From: Gemmatimonadales bacterium
GTDB taxonomy: Bacteria > Gemmatimonadota > Gemmatimonadetes > Gemmatimonadales > GWC2-71-9
Reading direction: 5' to 3'
Assembly (NCBI GenBank): GCA_020633775.1
Contig: JACKDA010000008.1
Location: forward strand, 15,420-79,419
DNA: 64,000 nucleotides
Shown here: positions 9,892 to 18,994 of the stretch, piece by piece
Layout: each line of letters starts with the position of its first letter
Position numbering within the stretch: the stretch's first letter is position 1
Translations under genes and position numbers: made by a program
The notes under the pieces: generated by a model
What the model saw: only the letters and a program-made list of their open reading frames with translations
What the model was told of the DNA's origin: nothing
Databases searched by the model: none

Positions 9892-10938
9892 ATGCCACGC
9901 ATCCCCGTTGCCGTCCTCGGTGCCACCGGCGCCGTCGGCCAGAAACTCCTCGCCGCGCTGGCGAGTCACCCCAGCTTCGAGGTGGCGCAGGTCGTCGCCT
10001 CGGCGGAACGCATCGGTCGCCGCCTCGGCAGCGAGATCCGTTGGCGGGAGGCCGGGACGATCCCCGACCAGATCGCCGACCTCGTCTTCACCGCGGCCGA
10101 ACCCGCCGCGGGAGTGCGGCTCGCCTTCAGCGCCCTCGACGCGCCGATCGCCCGCGAGGTGGAGCCACGCTTCGCGGCAGCCGGCGTGCTGGTGGTCAGC
10201 AACGCCTCGGCGTTCCGGATGACCGAGGACGTCCCGCTGATCATCCCGGAGGTGAACGCCGACCACCTCGCGCTGCTCGCGACCCAGCGACGGCGGCGCG
10301 GCTGGACCGGCGGGATCCTCACCAACCCCAACTGCTCGACCGCGGTGCTGGCGACGGCACTCGCCCCGCTGCACGCGGCCTTCGGCGTCGAGCAGGCGGT
10401 GGTCGCGACGCTGCAGGCCGCGAGTGGCGCGGGGTACCCGGGCGTGTCCTCGCTCGACCTGCTCGACAACGTGATCCCGTTCATCGGCGGCGAGGAGGAC
10501 AAGATCGAGACCGAATGTGCCCGGTTGCTCGGGCGCTGCGAGGGCAGGGCGATCGTGCCCGCGCCGCTCACCGTGGCGGCGATGGTGCACCGGGTCCCGG
10601 TGATCGACGGCCACCTGGTCTCGGCCTCGGTGCGGTTTCGCACCGCGCCCTCGGTCGACGAGGCGACGCAGGCCCTCGCGACCTTCGTCGGGTCGGAGAT
10701 CGTGCGGGCCCTGCCGAGCTCGCCGGCCCGGCCGATCGAGGTCGAGGCGCGCCCCGATCGCCCCCAGCCGCGGCTCGATCGCGACCGCGGCCAGGGGATG
10801 ACGGTCACGGTCGGGCGGCTGCGCCCCTGCCCGGTGCATCACCTGCGCTTCGTGGCGATGGGACACAACCTGGTCCGCGGGGCCGCGGGCGCCGCGCTGC
10901 AGAACGGCGAGCTGGCGCTCGCCGCCGGGGAGCTCTGA
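9892..10938 (+). CDS. asd: Aspartate-semialdehyde dehydrogenase
   Basis: Asd reduces beta-aspartyl phosphate to aspartate semialdehyde, the branch to Lys, Met and Thr. The 348-residue protein has the NADP-binding [12 protein letters not shown] (6-17) and catalytic Cys148 in [16 protein letters not shown] and the substrate histidine region ([12 protein letters not shown]) follow. The length and the [17 protein letters not shown] tail match the archaeal/fungal-type branch. A TAGAAT hexamer at 9881-9886 ends five bases before the ATG and no Shine-Dalgarno is present, suggesting a leaderless message. Confidence 0.94.
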   Translation: MPRIPVAVLGATGAVGQKLLAALASHPSFEVAQVVASAERIGRRLGSEIRWREAGTIPDQIADLVFTAAEPAAGVRLAFSALDAPIAREVEPRFAAAGVLVVSNASAFRMTEDVPLIIPEVNADHLALLATQRRRRGWTGGILTNPNCSTAVLATALAPLHAAFGVEQAVVATLQAASGAGYPGVSSLDLLDNVIPFIGGEEDKIETECARLLGRCEGRAIVPAPLTVAAMVHRVPVIDGHLVSASVRFRTAPSVDEATQALATFVGSEIVRALPSSPARPIEVEARPDRPQPRLDRDRGQGMTVTVGRLRPCPVHHLRFVAMGHNLVRGAAGAALQNGELALAAGEL

Positions 10939-10945
10939 GGGGACC

Positions 10946-11368
10946 ATGGCCGCGCACACCCACTACCTCTGGTTCGAGACCCGCGCCCGGCAGGAACTGA
11001 TCGACATCACCGACGAGGTCGCGACACAGCTCGAGGCGAGCGGGATCCGCGAGGGCTACGCGCTCGTCTCGGCGATGCACATCAGCGCCTCGGTCTTCGT
11101 GAATGACCACGAGTCGGGGCTCTGGCACGACATCCTCCGCTGGCTCGAGGAGGAGATCGCCCCGTGGGATCCGGCGCGCTACCGACACAACCTCACCGGC
11201 GAGGACAACGCGGCGGCCCACCTGCGCTCGCTCACGATCGGGCACGAGGTCATCGTGCCGGTCACCGACGGGCAGCTCGACCTGGGGCCCTGGCAACGGG
11301 TGTTCTACGGCGAGTGGGACGGGCAGCGGCGCAAGCGGGTGATCATCAAGATCCTGGGAGATCGCTGA
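10946..11368 (+). CDS. yjbQ: YjbQ family protein (UPF0047)
   Basis: The 140-residue protein has the family pattern: an N-terminal [11 protein letters not shown] segment, [22 protein letters not shown], then [31 protein letters not shown] and [19 protein letters not shown]. YjbQ proteins form trimers and have weak thiamine-phosphate synthase activity in vitro; their physiological role is unclear. The ATG is seven bases after the asd stop, so co-transcription is likely. The 3' end overlaps the convergent diguanylate cyclase gene by 23 bases. Confidence 0.92.
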   Translation: MAAHTHYLWFETRARQELIDITDEVATQLEASGIREGYALVSAMHISASVFVNDHESGLWHDILRWLEEEIAPWDPARYRHNLTGEDNAAAHLRSLTIGHEVIVPVTDGQLDLGPWQRVFYGEWDGQRRKRVIIKILGDR

Positions 11369-12515
11369 CCTCGAGGTCACCGGGGCCGAAGGTCCGGTTG
11401 CGGCCCGCGGCCTTGGCGGCGTAGAGCCGGGCGTCGGCCGCGTCGAGCAGCTGGTCGAGCGTCGCCCCGTCGAGGCCGAGGGCCGCGACGCCGATCGAGG
11501 CCGTCACTCGCGCGGTGCCGCCGCGGGGCAGCGGAATGTCGGTCAGCCCGATCCGGACCCGTAGCTCGTCGAGCTTCTCCATCGCACTCGCCAGGGTCGT
11601 CGCCGGCATCGCGATCAGGATCTCCTCGCCACCATAGCGGGCCACCACGTCGCTGCGCCGCAGCCCCGAGCGCACGGTCGTGCCGAGCGTGCGCAGCGCG
11701 GCGTCCCCGGCGGCGTGCCCATGGGTGTCGTTGAACTTCTTGAAGCCGTCGACATCCAGCATCGCGATCGCGAAGGGCTGATGCTCGCGCGCGGCGCGCA
11801 CCAGCTCGTGCCCGAGGTACTCCTCGATGTAGGCGCGGTTGAACAGCCCCGTGACCCGATCCGAGGTCGAGAGCCGCCGGAGCCGGACCGCCCGGGAGAC
11901 GATCGCGGTGGCCAGCACCGTCGCGGCGACCAGCATCACCAGCCGGCCGAACTGGGTCGGCCAGTCGAGCGCGCCGTACGTCGCGGCGCCGCGCGCCAGC
12001 GCGCCCTCCTCGTGGAAGCGCCAGGTGAGGACGGTGAGGGTGAGGTACTGGAGGATCGCGGCGGTCCCCGCGAACGAGCAGATCCGCGGCGAGTAGCGCA
12101 GCGCCGAGGCGGCGATCGCGAGGAAGTACGCCTCGAAGACGACCCGGGAGTTGGTCGTCACGATCGGCAGCCCGATCAGCCAGAACGCGAACAGCCCCAG
12201 CGACACGATGGTGACGTCGGCCAGCGAGGTCACCGCCGAGAGCCCGGGACGGTACAGCCCGCGGCGCACCGCCTGGTCGAGCACCAGCGCCGCGCCGGCC
12301 GCCATCGCGGCGACGCCGAGCCCGATCCAGTGCTGCGGCTGGGCCGCCTCGAAGGTAAGCGAGAAGACCGGGATCAGCAGGATGAGCAGCGTGAGCCAGG
12401 TCCGGACTCGCGCGACGAGCAGCTCGCCGTCGCGCGCGGCGTCGGCGAGGGTCTCGTCCGCCGGCGCGGTCAGCCAGGCCCAGACGCCGCCTGACAGGAG
12501 GCGCGCGCGTGTCAT
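11346..12515 (-). CDS. Membrane-bound diguanylate cyclase (GGDEF)
   Basis: The 389-residue protein makes cyclic di-GMP from two GTP. Its N-terminal half has about six membrane helices ([44 protein letters not shown] and others). The C-terminal GGDEF domain has [27 protein letters not shown] and the active-site RYGGEEI. An RxxD inhibitory site (RRSD) sits exactly five residues upstream of GGEE, so product feedback inhibition is expected. No recognised ligand-binding sensor is visible beyond the membrane module. It ends convergently inside yjbQ. Confidence 0.93.
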   Translation of the reverse strand: MTRARLLSGGVWAWLTAPADETLADAARDGELLVARVRTWLTLLILLIPVFSLTFEAAQPQHWIGLGVAAMAAGAALVLDQAVRRGLYRPGLSAVTSLADVTIVSLGLFAFWLIGLPIVTTNSRVVFEAYFLAIAASALRYSPRICSFAGTAAILQYLTLTVLTWRFHEEGALARGAATYGALDWPTQFGRLVMLVAATVLATAIVSRAVRLRRLSTSDRVTGLFNRAYIEEYLGHELVRAAREHQPFAIAMLDVDGFKKFNDTHGHAAGDAALRTLGTTVRSGLRRSDVVARYGGEEILIAMPATTLASAMEKLDELRVRIGLTDIPLPRGGTARVTASIGVAALGLDGATLDQLLDAADARLYAAKAAGRNRTFGPGDLEVSDLPGS

Positions 12516-12525
12516 GGGGTCACGA

Positions 12526-14151
12526 CTACATCAGCCGGTACGCGGGACCGCTGCCGCCCTCGCGCGGCAGCCAGCGCGGCCCGATGACGTCGGTCGCCTT
12601 GCAGTCGACGCAGTTCGGCGCATTCACCCGCAGCACCTCGCCATCGAGCTCGTACACGCCGGCCGGACAGATCCGGCTGTAGAACTCGGCCACGTCCTGC
12701 GGGATGTCCGGCCCCACCCGCAGGTGCGAGGGCCCGTCGTCGCGGGTGGTGTTCCCCGACTTGAACACCGCATCGACCTTGCTGAACGTGAGGGTGTTGT
12801 CGGGCGTGAACGGGACGGTCGGACCGGCGCGACGCGGCGCCTCGGCGTCCTGGTGCATCGCGATCCGGCCACCCGGGAACGCGCCGCCGGTGAGGGTCAT
12901 CAACCCGGCCTTCACGGCGCCGGTGACGAAGCCGTCCTTGAACGCGAGCCGCATGTTCCGGGTGCGATGCATGTCGGTGCCGATCCGTGAGGCGCGCACC
13001 GCGCGATCGTAGGGCATCAGCGACTCGGTCGTCGCCTCGCCACCGTCGGCGAGGGCCTGCGCGAGGGTGTCGGCCGCGAGCATCCCGGATTCGATCGCGT
13101 AGTGGATCCCCTTGAGCGAGGGGACATCGACGAACCCCGCGGTGTCGCCGACCTGCAGGAGCCCGTCGCCGACGAGTCGCTCCGGGATCGCGTACCATCC
13201 CCCCTCGGGAATCGTCTTGGCGCCCCACTCGAGGAGGGTGCCGCCCGAGAGGATCTCCCGGAAGAGCGGGTGCCCCTTCATCCGCTGGAGCGACTCGTGC
13301 ACGTCGAGCGACGCCTCCGGCGCATCGAGCCCGGCCACGAGCCCGATCGACACCTGGTTCGGCCCCATCGGGTAGCACCACGATCCCCCGAACACGTCGC
13401 GCGGCAGCGGCCAGCCCAGCGTGTGGATCACCCGGTCCAGCGGTCGGGCGACCTCCCACACCTCCTTCACGCCGAGCGCGAAGAGCTGGGGGTTGGGGCT
13501 GCCGACGCCCTGCCACGCGCGCCACGCCTGTCCGAGCGGGCCGCGCGTCCCCTCGGCGAGGACGACGGCGCGCGCGGTGAGGTCGGTCGGCTCCTGGTAC
13601 CCCTCGCCCGGCGTACCGTCGCGATTCAACCCCGCGGCCACGGTGCGGGCGCCGATGATCCGGGTCCCGTCGCGGAGCAGCGAGGCGACCGGGAACCCCG
13701 GGAAGATGTTGATGCCGAGTGCCTCGGCCTGTTCCCCCATCCACCGGACCAGTTCCGAGAGCGAGACGACCACGTTGCCGTGGTTGCGCATCGTCGGCGG
13801 GGTCGGGATCCGGGTGGACCCCTCGGGGGTGAGGTAGTAGACCGCCTCCCCGGTCACCGCCTGGCGGAACGGGAAGTCGCTGTCGGCCAGCCCCGGAAAG
13901 AGCGCCCGGATCGACACCGGGTTCATGACGGCGCCGGAAAGGCAGTGCTCGCCCAACCCGGCCGCCTTCTCGAGGACGCCGATGGCGAGGTCGGGGGCGG
14001 CCTGTGCCAGCCGGATCGCCGCTGCCAACCCGGAGGGCCCCGCGCCGATGACCAGGACGTCGAGTTCGATCGCCTCCGCCGAGGGGGGCTCGTCGAGGAT
14101 CAGGGACGGCGGCAGCGAGGGCTGGTGGCGGATCGGCAGGACGACACCCAC
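12526..14151 (-). CDS. Electron transfer flavoprotein-ubiquinone oxidoreductase
   Basis: ETF-QO passes electrons from reduced ETF to the quinone pool. The protein has the FAD site VLVIGAGPSGLAAA, long GG and substrate loops (MNPVSIRALFPG, GRIAMHQDAEAPRR) and the C-terminal iron-sulfur region. The GTG at 14151 is chosen because a GGAG sits eight bases upstream; another GTG lies two codons earlier. Normally Cys-Pro plus CxxCxxC hold a 4Fe-4S cluster. Here the sequence is ICPAGVY then NCVDCKATD, so the fourth ligand is Thr. Either the cluster is altered or another residue substitutes. It works with the etfB-etfA pair at 20.7-22.4 kb. Confidence 0.93.
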   Translation of the reverse strand: MGVVLPIRHQPSLPPSLILDEPPSAEAIELDVLVIGAGPSGLAAAIRLAQAAPDLAIGVLEKAAGLGEHCLSGAVMNPVSIRALFPGLADSDFPFRQAVTGEAVYYLTPEGSTRIPTPPTMRNHGNVVVSLSELVRWMGEQAEALGINIFPGFPVASLLRDGTRIIGARTVAAGLNRDGTPGEGYQEPTDLTARAVVLAEGTRGPLGQAWRAWQGVGSPNPQLFALGVKEVWEVARPLDRVIHTLGWPLPRDVFGGSWCYPMGPNQVSIGLVAGLDAPEASLDVHESLQRMKGHPLFREILSGGTLLEWGAKTIPEGGWYAIPERLVGDGLLQVGDTAGFVDVPSLKGIHYAIESGMLAADTLAQALADGGEATTESLMPYDRAVRASRIGTDMHRTRNMRLAFKDGFVTGAVKAGLMTLTGGAFPGGRIAMHQDAEAPRRAGPTVPFTPDNTLTFSKVDAVFKSGNTTRDDGPSHLRVGPDIPQDVAEFYSRICPAGVYELDGEVLRVNAPNCVDCKATDVIGPRWLPREGGSGPAYRLM

Positions 14152-14271
14152 GGGCACGGCTCCAGTTGGCAAGGGAGGAAGTCCGCAGAATATAGGTGGT
14201 GCGGTCCACCCCGCGGCCCGCGTTAGCTTGGGGACTCGCCGATCGAACCCAGCCCCCACCGGGAGCCCTCG

Positions 14272-14739
14272 ATGCTCGATGCCCTCCGTCGCCTCCTCGC
14301 CGACCGCGCCACGGACCACCAGGTCCCGCCACCCGAGGCGAGCGCGTCGCCGACCGACACCCTCCAGGTGGCGGCCTGCGCCCTGCTACTTGAGGTGGCG
14401 CATGCCGACGGCGACATCTCCACGGTCGAGCGCGAGCACCTCGACCACGCCCTCCAGCGGCACTTCGGGCTCGATCGCGACGGGCTGGAGGCCCTGGTCG
14501 CCGCCGCGGAGACCGAGCGCCAGCGGGCCGTCGACCACTTCGGCTTCACCCGCCAGCTGGTGCAGGGCTACGACCTCGGGCAGAAGATGCTGCTGGCGGA
14601 GGTGATGTGGGGAATCATCCTCGCCGACGGCCACATCCATGATCACGAGGCCCACCTGGTGCGCAAGCTCGCCTCCCTCCTCCAGCTCGAGCCCGCCTAC
14701 CTGAGCGAGGCCCGCCGCAGCGCCACCCGGGCCGACTGA
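14272..14739 (+). CDS. TerB-like (tellurite resistance TerB family) protein
   Basis: The 155-residue helical protein has two TerB-type acidic metal-binding segments, LEVAHADGDISTVEREHL (about 40-57) and GIILADGHIHDHEAHLV (about 117-133). These D-G-D/H-I-x-x-x-E motifs are the TerB family hallmark. TerB proteins bind divalent metal and sit at membrane stress complexes; the role of solo members is unknown. A GGGAG precedes the ATG, and TTAGCTT near 14224 may be its -10. Its TGA overlaps the ATG of the next gene by one base. Confidence 0.83.
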   Translation: MLDALRRLLADRATDHQVPPPEASASPTDTLQVAACALLLEVAHADGDISTVEREHLDHALQRHFGLDRDGLEALVAAAETERQRAVDHFGFTRQLVQGYDLGQKMLLAEVMWGIILADGHIHDHEAHLVRKLASLLQLEPAYLSEARRSATRAD

Positions 14740-16229
14740 TGCGGACCACCTTCCTGCGCGTCATGGCGCTGCTGATCCTCCTGATCGCGGCGCTCGGCAT
14801 GGTCTGGGCCCCGGCCTGGTGGCTCTATCTCCTCCTCGTCCCGATCGTGCTGGTCGGAATCTGGGACTTCACCCAGACCCACCACACCATCCGCCGCAAC
14901 TTCCCGGTGCTGGGCAACCTGCGGTACCTCTTCGAGAGCATCGGGCCGGAACTCCACCAGTACTTCATCGAGAACGCCACCGACGGCACGCCGATCGACC
15001 GAACCCACCGCCGCTATGTCTATTCACGCGCGAAGCGGGAACACCAGGTGCACCCGTTCGGCACCGAGCTCGACCTCTACAAGACCGGCTACGCCTACAT
15101 GGCGCACTCGATCTATCCCGCGAAGCACATCGACCCGCCGCCGCGGGTGCGGATCGGCGGACCGCACTGCACCCAGCCGTACGACGCCAGCGTGTTCAAC
15201 ATCTCCGCGATGTCCTACGGCTCCCTGAGCGCGCAGGCGGTCGAGGCGCTCAACCTCGGCGCGCAGGCCGGCGGGTTCTTCCACTGCACCGGCGAGGGCG
15301 GCATCTCGCCCTACCACCTCAAGGGCGGCGATCTCTGCTTCCAGGTCGGCACCGGCTACTTCGGGGCGCGCACCCCCGAGGGGGAGTTCTCGCCCGAACG
15401 GTTCCGGGAGAACGCCCTCCGCCCCGAGGTCAAGTTGATCGAGCTCAAGCTGTCGCAGGGTGCCAAGCCGGGACACGGCGGCATCCTGCCGGCGGCCAAG
15501 AACAACGAGGAGATCGCCGCGATCCGCGGCGTGCGGCCGCACACCCGGGTCGATTCCCCGCCGTACCACACCGCGTTCCACGATGCCGAGGGGCTGCTGC
15601 GCTTCATCCACCAGCTGCGCGAGCTGGCCGACGGCAAGCCGGTCGGGTTCAAGCTCTGCCTGGGCGAGCGTCGCGAGTTCGAGGCCCTCTGCCTCGCGAT
15701 GACCGCGACCGGCCTCGCCCCGGACTTCATCACCGTCGACGGCGCCGAGGGCGGTACCGGCGCGGCCCCGATCGACTTCTCCAACAGCGTGGGCATGCCC
15801 CTGGAGGAGGGACTGCTCGCGGTGGTGGACCTGCTCAACAAGCACGACCTGAAGCACAAGATCCGGGTGATCGCCGCCGGCAAGGTGATCACCGCGTTCG
15901 ACATCTACCGCACCCTCTGCCTCGGGGCGGACCTCTGCAACTCCGCACGCGGGATGATGCTGGCCCTCGGCTGCATCCAGGCCCTGGAATGCCACCTCAA
16001 CACCTGCCCGACCGGGGTCACCACGAACAACCCGACCCTCACCAGGGGCCTGGTCGTGGCCGACAAGTGGCAGCGGGTCCGGAACTACCATCACGAGACC
16101 GTGCAGGACTTCCTGGAACTGGTCGCCGCGGCGGGGATCACCGACCTCGAGCAGCTCGACCGGACCCGGATCTACAAGCGGGTCGGCCCCGACGAGGTGC
16201 GGCGCCTCGACGAGATCCATCCGATGTGA
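14739..16229 (+). CDS. FMN-binding glutamate synthase family protein, membrane-anchored
   Basis: The 496-residue protein has two N-terminal membrane helices (about 6-40), then a glutamate-synthase central/FMN TIM barrel. Visible are FNISAMSYGSLSAQAV, FHCTGEGG, KPGHGGILPA, DGAEGGTGAAP and RVIAAGKVIT. The 3Fe-4S cysteines are in CNSARGMMLALGC and LECHLNTCPTG. It lacks the GATase and FAD/NADPH parts of full GltB/GltD, so it is not a complete glutamate synthase. Homologous stand-alone GltS-domain proteins have unproven function. It overlaps the TerB-like gene by one base. Confidence 0.88.
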   Translation: MRTTFLRVMALLILLIAALGMVWAPAWWLYLLLVPIVLVGIWDFTQTHHTIRRNFPVLGNLRYLFESIGPELHQYFIENATDGTPIDRTHRRYVYSRAKREHQVHPFGTELDLYKTGYAYMAHSIYPAKHIDPPPRVRIGGPHCTQPYDASVFNISAMSYGSLSAQAVEALNLGAQAGGFFHCTGEGGISPYHLKGGDLCFQVGTGYFGARTPEGEFSPERFRENALRPEVKLIELKLSQGAKPGHGGILPAAKNNEEIAAIRGVRPHTRVDSPPYHTAFHDAEGLLRFIHQLRELADGKPVGFKLCLGERREFEALCLAMTATGLAPDFITVDGAEGGTGAAPIDFSNSVGMPLEEGLLAVVDLLNKHDLKHKIRVIAAGKVITAFDIYRTLCLGADLCNSARGMMLALGCIQALECHLNTCPTGVTTNNPTLTRGLVVADKWQRVRNYHHETVQDFLELVAAAGITDLEQLDRTRIYKRVGPDEVRRLDEIHPM

Positions 16230-16249
16230 CGACGGCGGAGCCGTCGTCA
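16227..16249 (+). terminator. Strong hairpin at the end of the GltS-like gene
   Basis: A perfect ten-base stem with a three-base loop begins in the stop codon at 16227. No T tract follows. The next 40 bases (CATCCCGAGGGAGG...CGAAGGGATCC) resemble dispersed CATCCCGAG...AAGGATC intergenic repeats. Confidence 0.6.
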
Positions 16250-16316
16250 TCCCGAGGGAGGGCGCGAAGCGCCTGACCGAAGGGATCCGGTCGACCGTCG
16301 CCGCTTGCACGCGCCC

Positions 16317-16937
16317 TCACTCCCCCGCCACCACCTCCGCCTCGCCCCGGGTCGCGTCGCGCACTGCGGCCCGGAACCGCTCCAGCTCCGGTTCCGGCAG
16401 GCGCACCCGGTAGCTCACCGCTGCGCCGTAATCCTCGTCCAGCAGCTCGGCCTCGAACTCCGGCAGCAACCGCCGGATCGCGTCGACATGACCGTAGCCG
16501 AGCGCGAGATCGAGCGTGGCCCAGGTGATCCGTTCGGTGGTCGGCAAGTCACGGAGCGCGAGCTCGACCGTTCCGGCGTACGCGCGCGCGAGCCCCCCGG
16601 TGCCGAGCTTGGTGCCGCCGTACCAGCGGGTGACGACCGCGACGATCTCGCCCACCGGGGCGTGCAACAGCACCTGCAGCATCGGCCGACCCGCGGTCCC
16701 GTGCGGCTCGCCGTCGTCGCTCATGCCGATGTGCGTCGAGCTGCCGGGGGGACCCGCGACCCATGCGGTGCAGTGGTGGGTGGCATCGGGCCATTCCGCG
16801 CGCACCGCAGCGATCACCGCCTGCGCGTCGGCCGTGGTGGCGGCATGTGCCAGCGTGGCGACGAACCGGCTGCGCTCCACCACCAGCTCGGCGCGGTGCA
16901 CGGCGGCGGGGATCGGGTACCGGGTGGGGTCAGTCAT
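16317..16937 (-). CDS. yigZ: YigZ/IMPACT family protein
   Basis: The 206-residue protein matches the UPF0029/Impact N-terminal domain (about 18-125). Visible are ELVVERSRFVATLAHA, DATHHCTAWVAG, GMSDDGEPHGTAGRPML and VVTRWYGGTKLGTGGLARAY. A DUF1949-type ferredoxin-like C-terminal domain follows. IMPACT in eukaryotes regulates GCN2; the bacterial role is undefined. It is a single gene, convergent with the GltS-like gene. TGAC-loop hairpins lie just upstream. Confidence 0.93.
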   Translation of the reverse strand: MTDPTRYPIPAAVHRAELVVERSRFVATLAHAATTADAQAVIAAVRAEWPDATHHCTAWVAGPPGSSTHIGMSDDGEPHGTAGRPMLQVLLHAPVGEIVAVVTRWYGGTKLGTGGLARAYAGTVELALRDLPTTERITWATLDLALGYGHVDAIRRLLPEFEAELLDEDYGAAVSYRVRLPEPELERFRAAVRDATRGEAEVVAGE

Positions 16938-16949
16938 CGGCGGGGTTCC

Positions 16950-17110
16950 CCCATCTGACGGTCCGGCCCGGCCCCCGCGACCTGACGGTCGCGACTGAAC
17001 GTGTCACGCGGCTCGCGTCACGCGGCTCGCCCCCCGCGACCTGACGGTCGCGGCTGAACGTGTCACGCGGCTCGCGTCTTGCCCCCGCGACCTGACGGTC
17101 GCGACTGATC
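16950..17110. repeat. Three TGAC-loop hairpins in a tandem array
   Basis: Three copies of a hairpin, CGCGACC-TGAC-GGTCGCG, lie at 16976-16993, 17035-17052 and 17086-17103. Each is preceded by a CCCC run and followed by an ACTGAAC/GCTGAAC box; a GTGTCACGCGGCTCGCG spacer links the units. A broken half-copy lies at about 16955. The array fills the space between yigZ and nadC. Confidence 0.85.
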
Positions 17111-17133
17111 GGTCATGCCTCACTTCTCAGGAC

Positions 17134-18006
17134 TCACACCTCACTTCTCACCTCGAGCCCCAGATCCGCGCCGGCCACGCTGTGCGTCAGCGCCCCCGTG
17201 CTGACGACATCGACGCCCGCCTCCGCGTAGGCGCGCACGGTGTCGAGGGTGATCCCGCCGGTTGCCTCGAGCTGGATGTCCGGTCGCTCGGTCCGAGCCG
17301 CACGCACCCACTCCGCCACCGTCGCGGGCGACTGGTTGTCGATCAGCAGCCGCGTGGCGCCGGCGTCGCACGCCTCGCGAAGCTGCTCGAGCGACTCGAC
17401 CTCGACCTGCAGGTCGGTGACCCCGGCGGCGCGCGCGGCGTCGAGCGCCGCCGCGAGGGTCCTCCCCTCGGCCCGCAGCGCTGCCCAGTGATTGTCCTTG
17501 ACCATCACCGCCGTGGCGAGGTCGAGGCGGTGGAGCGCGCCGCCCCCGGCCAGGACCGCCGCGACCTCGAAGGTGCGGAGCCCGGGTGTCGTCTTGCGGG
17601 TGTGGAGGATCCGGCAGCCCGTCCCGGCCACGCGATCGACCCATGACGCGGTGGCGGTCGCGATCCCGCTCGCGCGCTGCAGCAGGTTGAGCAGCGGCCG
17701 CTCGGCGCGGAGGATCATCGCCAGGCTGCCACGGATCTCGCCGATGACGCGCGGCGACGCAAGGCGCGCCCCCGGTTCGACCTGCCAGGCGACCGGCGGC
17801 AGCCCCACCGCCTCGAGGACGGCGTCGGCGTACGGCTGCCCGGCGACGACCATCGCCGAGCGCGCCTCGATCGCCGCGACACCGCGCTGGCCCGGGGCGA
17901 TCGTGCTGTCACTGGTGATGTCGCGGGGGCCGTCCTCCTCCAGCGCCAGCGCCGCCACCCGGCGCGCGTCGGCGCGGAGCGCCGCGGGGTCGCGCGGGTC
18001 AGTCAC
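17134..18006 (-). CDS. nadC: Nicotinate-nucleotide diphosphorylase (quinolinate phosphoribosyltransferase)
   Basis: NadC converts quinolinate and PRPP to nicotinate mononucleotide in de novo NAD synthesis. The 290-residue protein has ALEEDGPRDITSDSTI, RPLLNLLQRASGIAT, the PRPP/quinolinate motif HTRKTTPGLRTFE, VMVKDNHW, and VEVESLEQLREA with LLIDNQSP. The GTG at 18006 overlaps the nadA stop (GTGACTGA), giving translational coupling; the upstream open frame is nadA read out of frame. It is the last gene of nadB-nadA-nadC. Confidence 0.97.
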   Translation of the reverse strand: MTDPRDPAALRADARRVAALALEEDGPRDITSDSTIAPGQRGVAAIEARSAMVVAGQPYADAVLEAVGLPPVAWQVEPGARLASPRVIGEIRGSLAMILRAERPLLNLLQRASGIATATASWVDRVAGTGCRILHTRKTTPGLRTFEVAAVLAGGGALHRLDLATAVMVKDNHWAALRAEGRTLAAALDAARAAGVTDLQVEVESLEQLREACDAGATRLLIDNQSPATVAEWVRAARTERPDIQLEATGGITLDTVRAYAEAGVDVVSTGALTHSVAGADLGLEVRSEV

Positions 18007-18994
18007 CCAGCGCCACCATCCGCTCGATCGCGCCGAGGGCACGCACCCGGATCGCCTCCGGCACGTCGACCTCGTGCTGGCCAAGCCGCAGGGCGTCGCG
18101 CACGTCGACGAGCGTGATCGTCTTCATGTAGGCGCACTCGGCGGCGCGGTCGGCCGGGACGAACCGCTTCCCCGGCGCCTCCTGCCGCATCCGGTGGATG
18201 ATGCCGGTCTCGGTCGCCACGATGAAGGTGTCGGCGGGGAGCTCACGGGTGAGGTGGATCATCCCCTCGGTGCTGGCGATGTGGATCCCCTCGGTGGGGA
18301 GGTCGCCGTCGGCCATCCGGTACAGGAGCCGCGAGGCGCAGCCACACTCCGGGTGCACCAGCACCTCGCTCCCGGGATTGGCCTGCCGGGCCTCCTGCAG
18401 GTTGTCGATGTCGATCCCGGCGTGGACATGGCACTCGCCCATCCACACCTCGACGTCGCGCTCGGGACGCATCCGCCGCACGTGCGCACCGAGAAACATG
18501 TCGGGGAGGAAGAGGATCCCCTTGTCGGCCGGGATCGCGTCGATGACATCGAGCACGTTGCCGCTGGTGCAGCAATAGTCGAGCTCGGCCTTCACCGCGG
18601 CCGTGGTGTTCACGTAGCCGACCGCCACGTGGTCGGGGAACTGCTGCCGCCAGCCGCGCACCTCCTCGGGGGTGATCGTGTCCGCGAGCGAGCAGCCGGC
18701 CTCGAGGTCGGGGAGGAGGACGGTCTTGTCCGGCGAGAGGACCTTCGCGGTCTCCGCCATGAAGTGCACGCCGCAGAAGACGATGATGTCCTCCTCGACG
18801 GCGGCGGCGCGACGCGACAGGCCGAGGGAGTCGCCGACGAAGTGGGCGACATCCTGGACCTCGGCGCGCTGGTAGTTGTGGGCGAGGATGATCGCGTTCC
18901 GCTCGCGGGCGAGGGTGCGGATCTCCGCCTGCAAGGCCGCCGCCTCCGCGTCGGTGTAGGGTGTCGGCTCGATCACCGGCAACTGCAGCGTCAC
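17999..18994 (-). CDS. nadA: Quinolinate synthase
   Basis: NadA condenses iminoaspartate with dihydroxyacetone phosphate to quinolinate using an oxygen-sensitive 4Fe-4S cluster. The 331-residue protein has ILAHNYQRAEVQDVAHFVGDS (split), FCGVHFMAETAKVL, HPECGCASRLLYR and AAECAYMKTITL. Cys in the FCGV, PECG and ECAY contexts are the three cluster ligands. Start and stop overlap nadB and nadC by a few bases, so the three enzymes are coupled. Confidence 0.97.
   Translation of the reverse strand: MTLQLPVIEPTPYTDAEAAALQAEIRTLARERNAIILAHNYQRAEVQDVAHFVGDSLGLSRRAAAVEEDIIVFCGVHFMAETAKVLSPDKTVLLPDLEAGCSLADTITPEEVRGWRQQFPDHVAVGYVNTTAAVKAELDYCCTSGNVLDVIDAIPADKGILFLPDMFLGAHVRRMRPERDVEVWMGECHVHAGIDIDNLQEARQANPGSEVLVHPECGCASRLLYRMADGDLPTEGIHIASTEGMIHLTRELPADTFIVATETGIIHRMRQEAPGKRFVPADRAAECAYMKTITLVDVRDALRLGQHEVDVPEAIRVRALGAIERMVALGD

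Noticed and set aside
16950..17110. Tandem repeats as a possible CRISPR array
   Set aside because: Only three units, each a self-complementary hairpin, with near-identical 'spacers' and no cas genes nearby.
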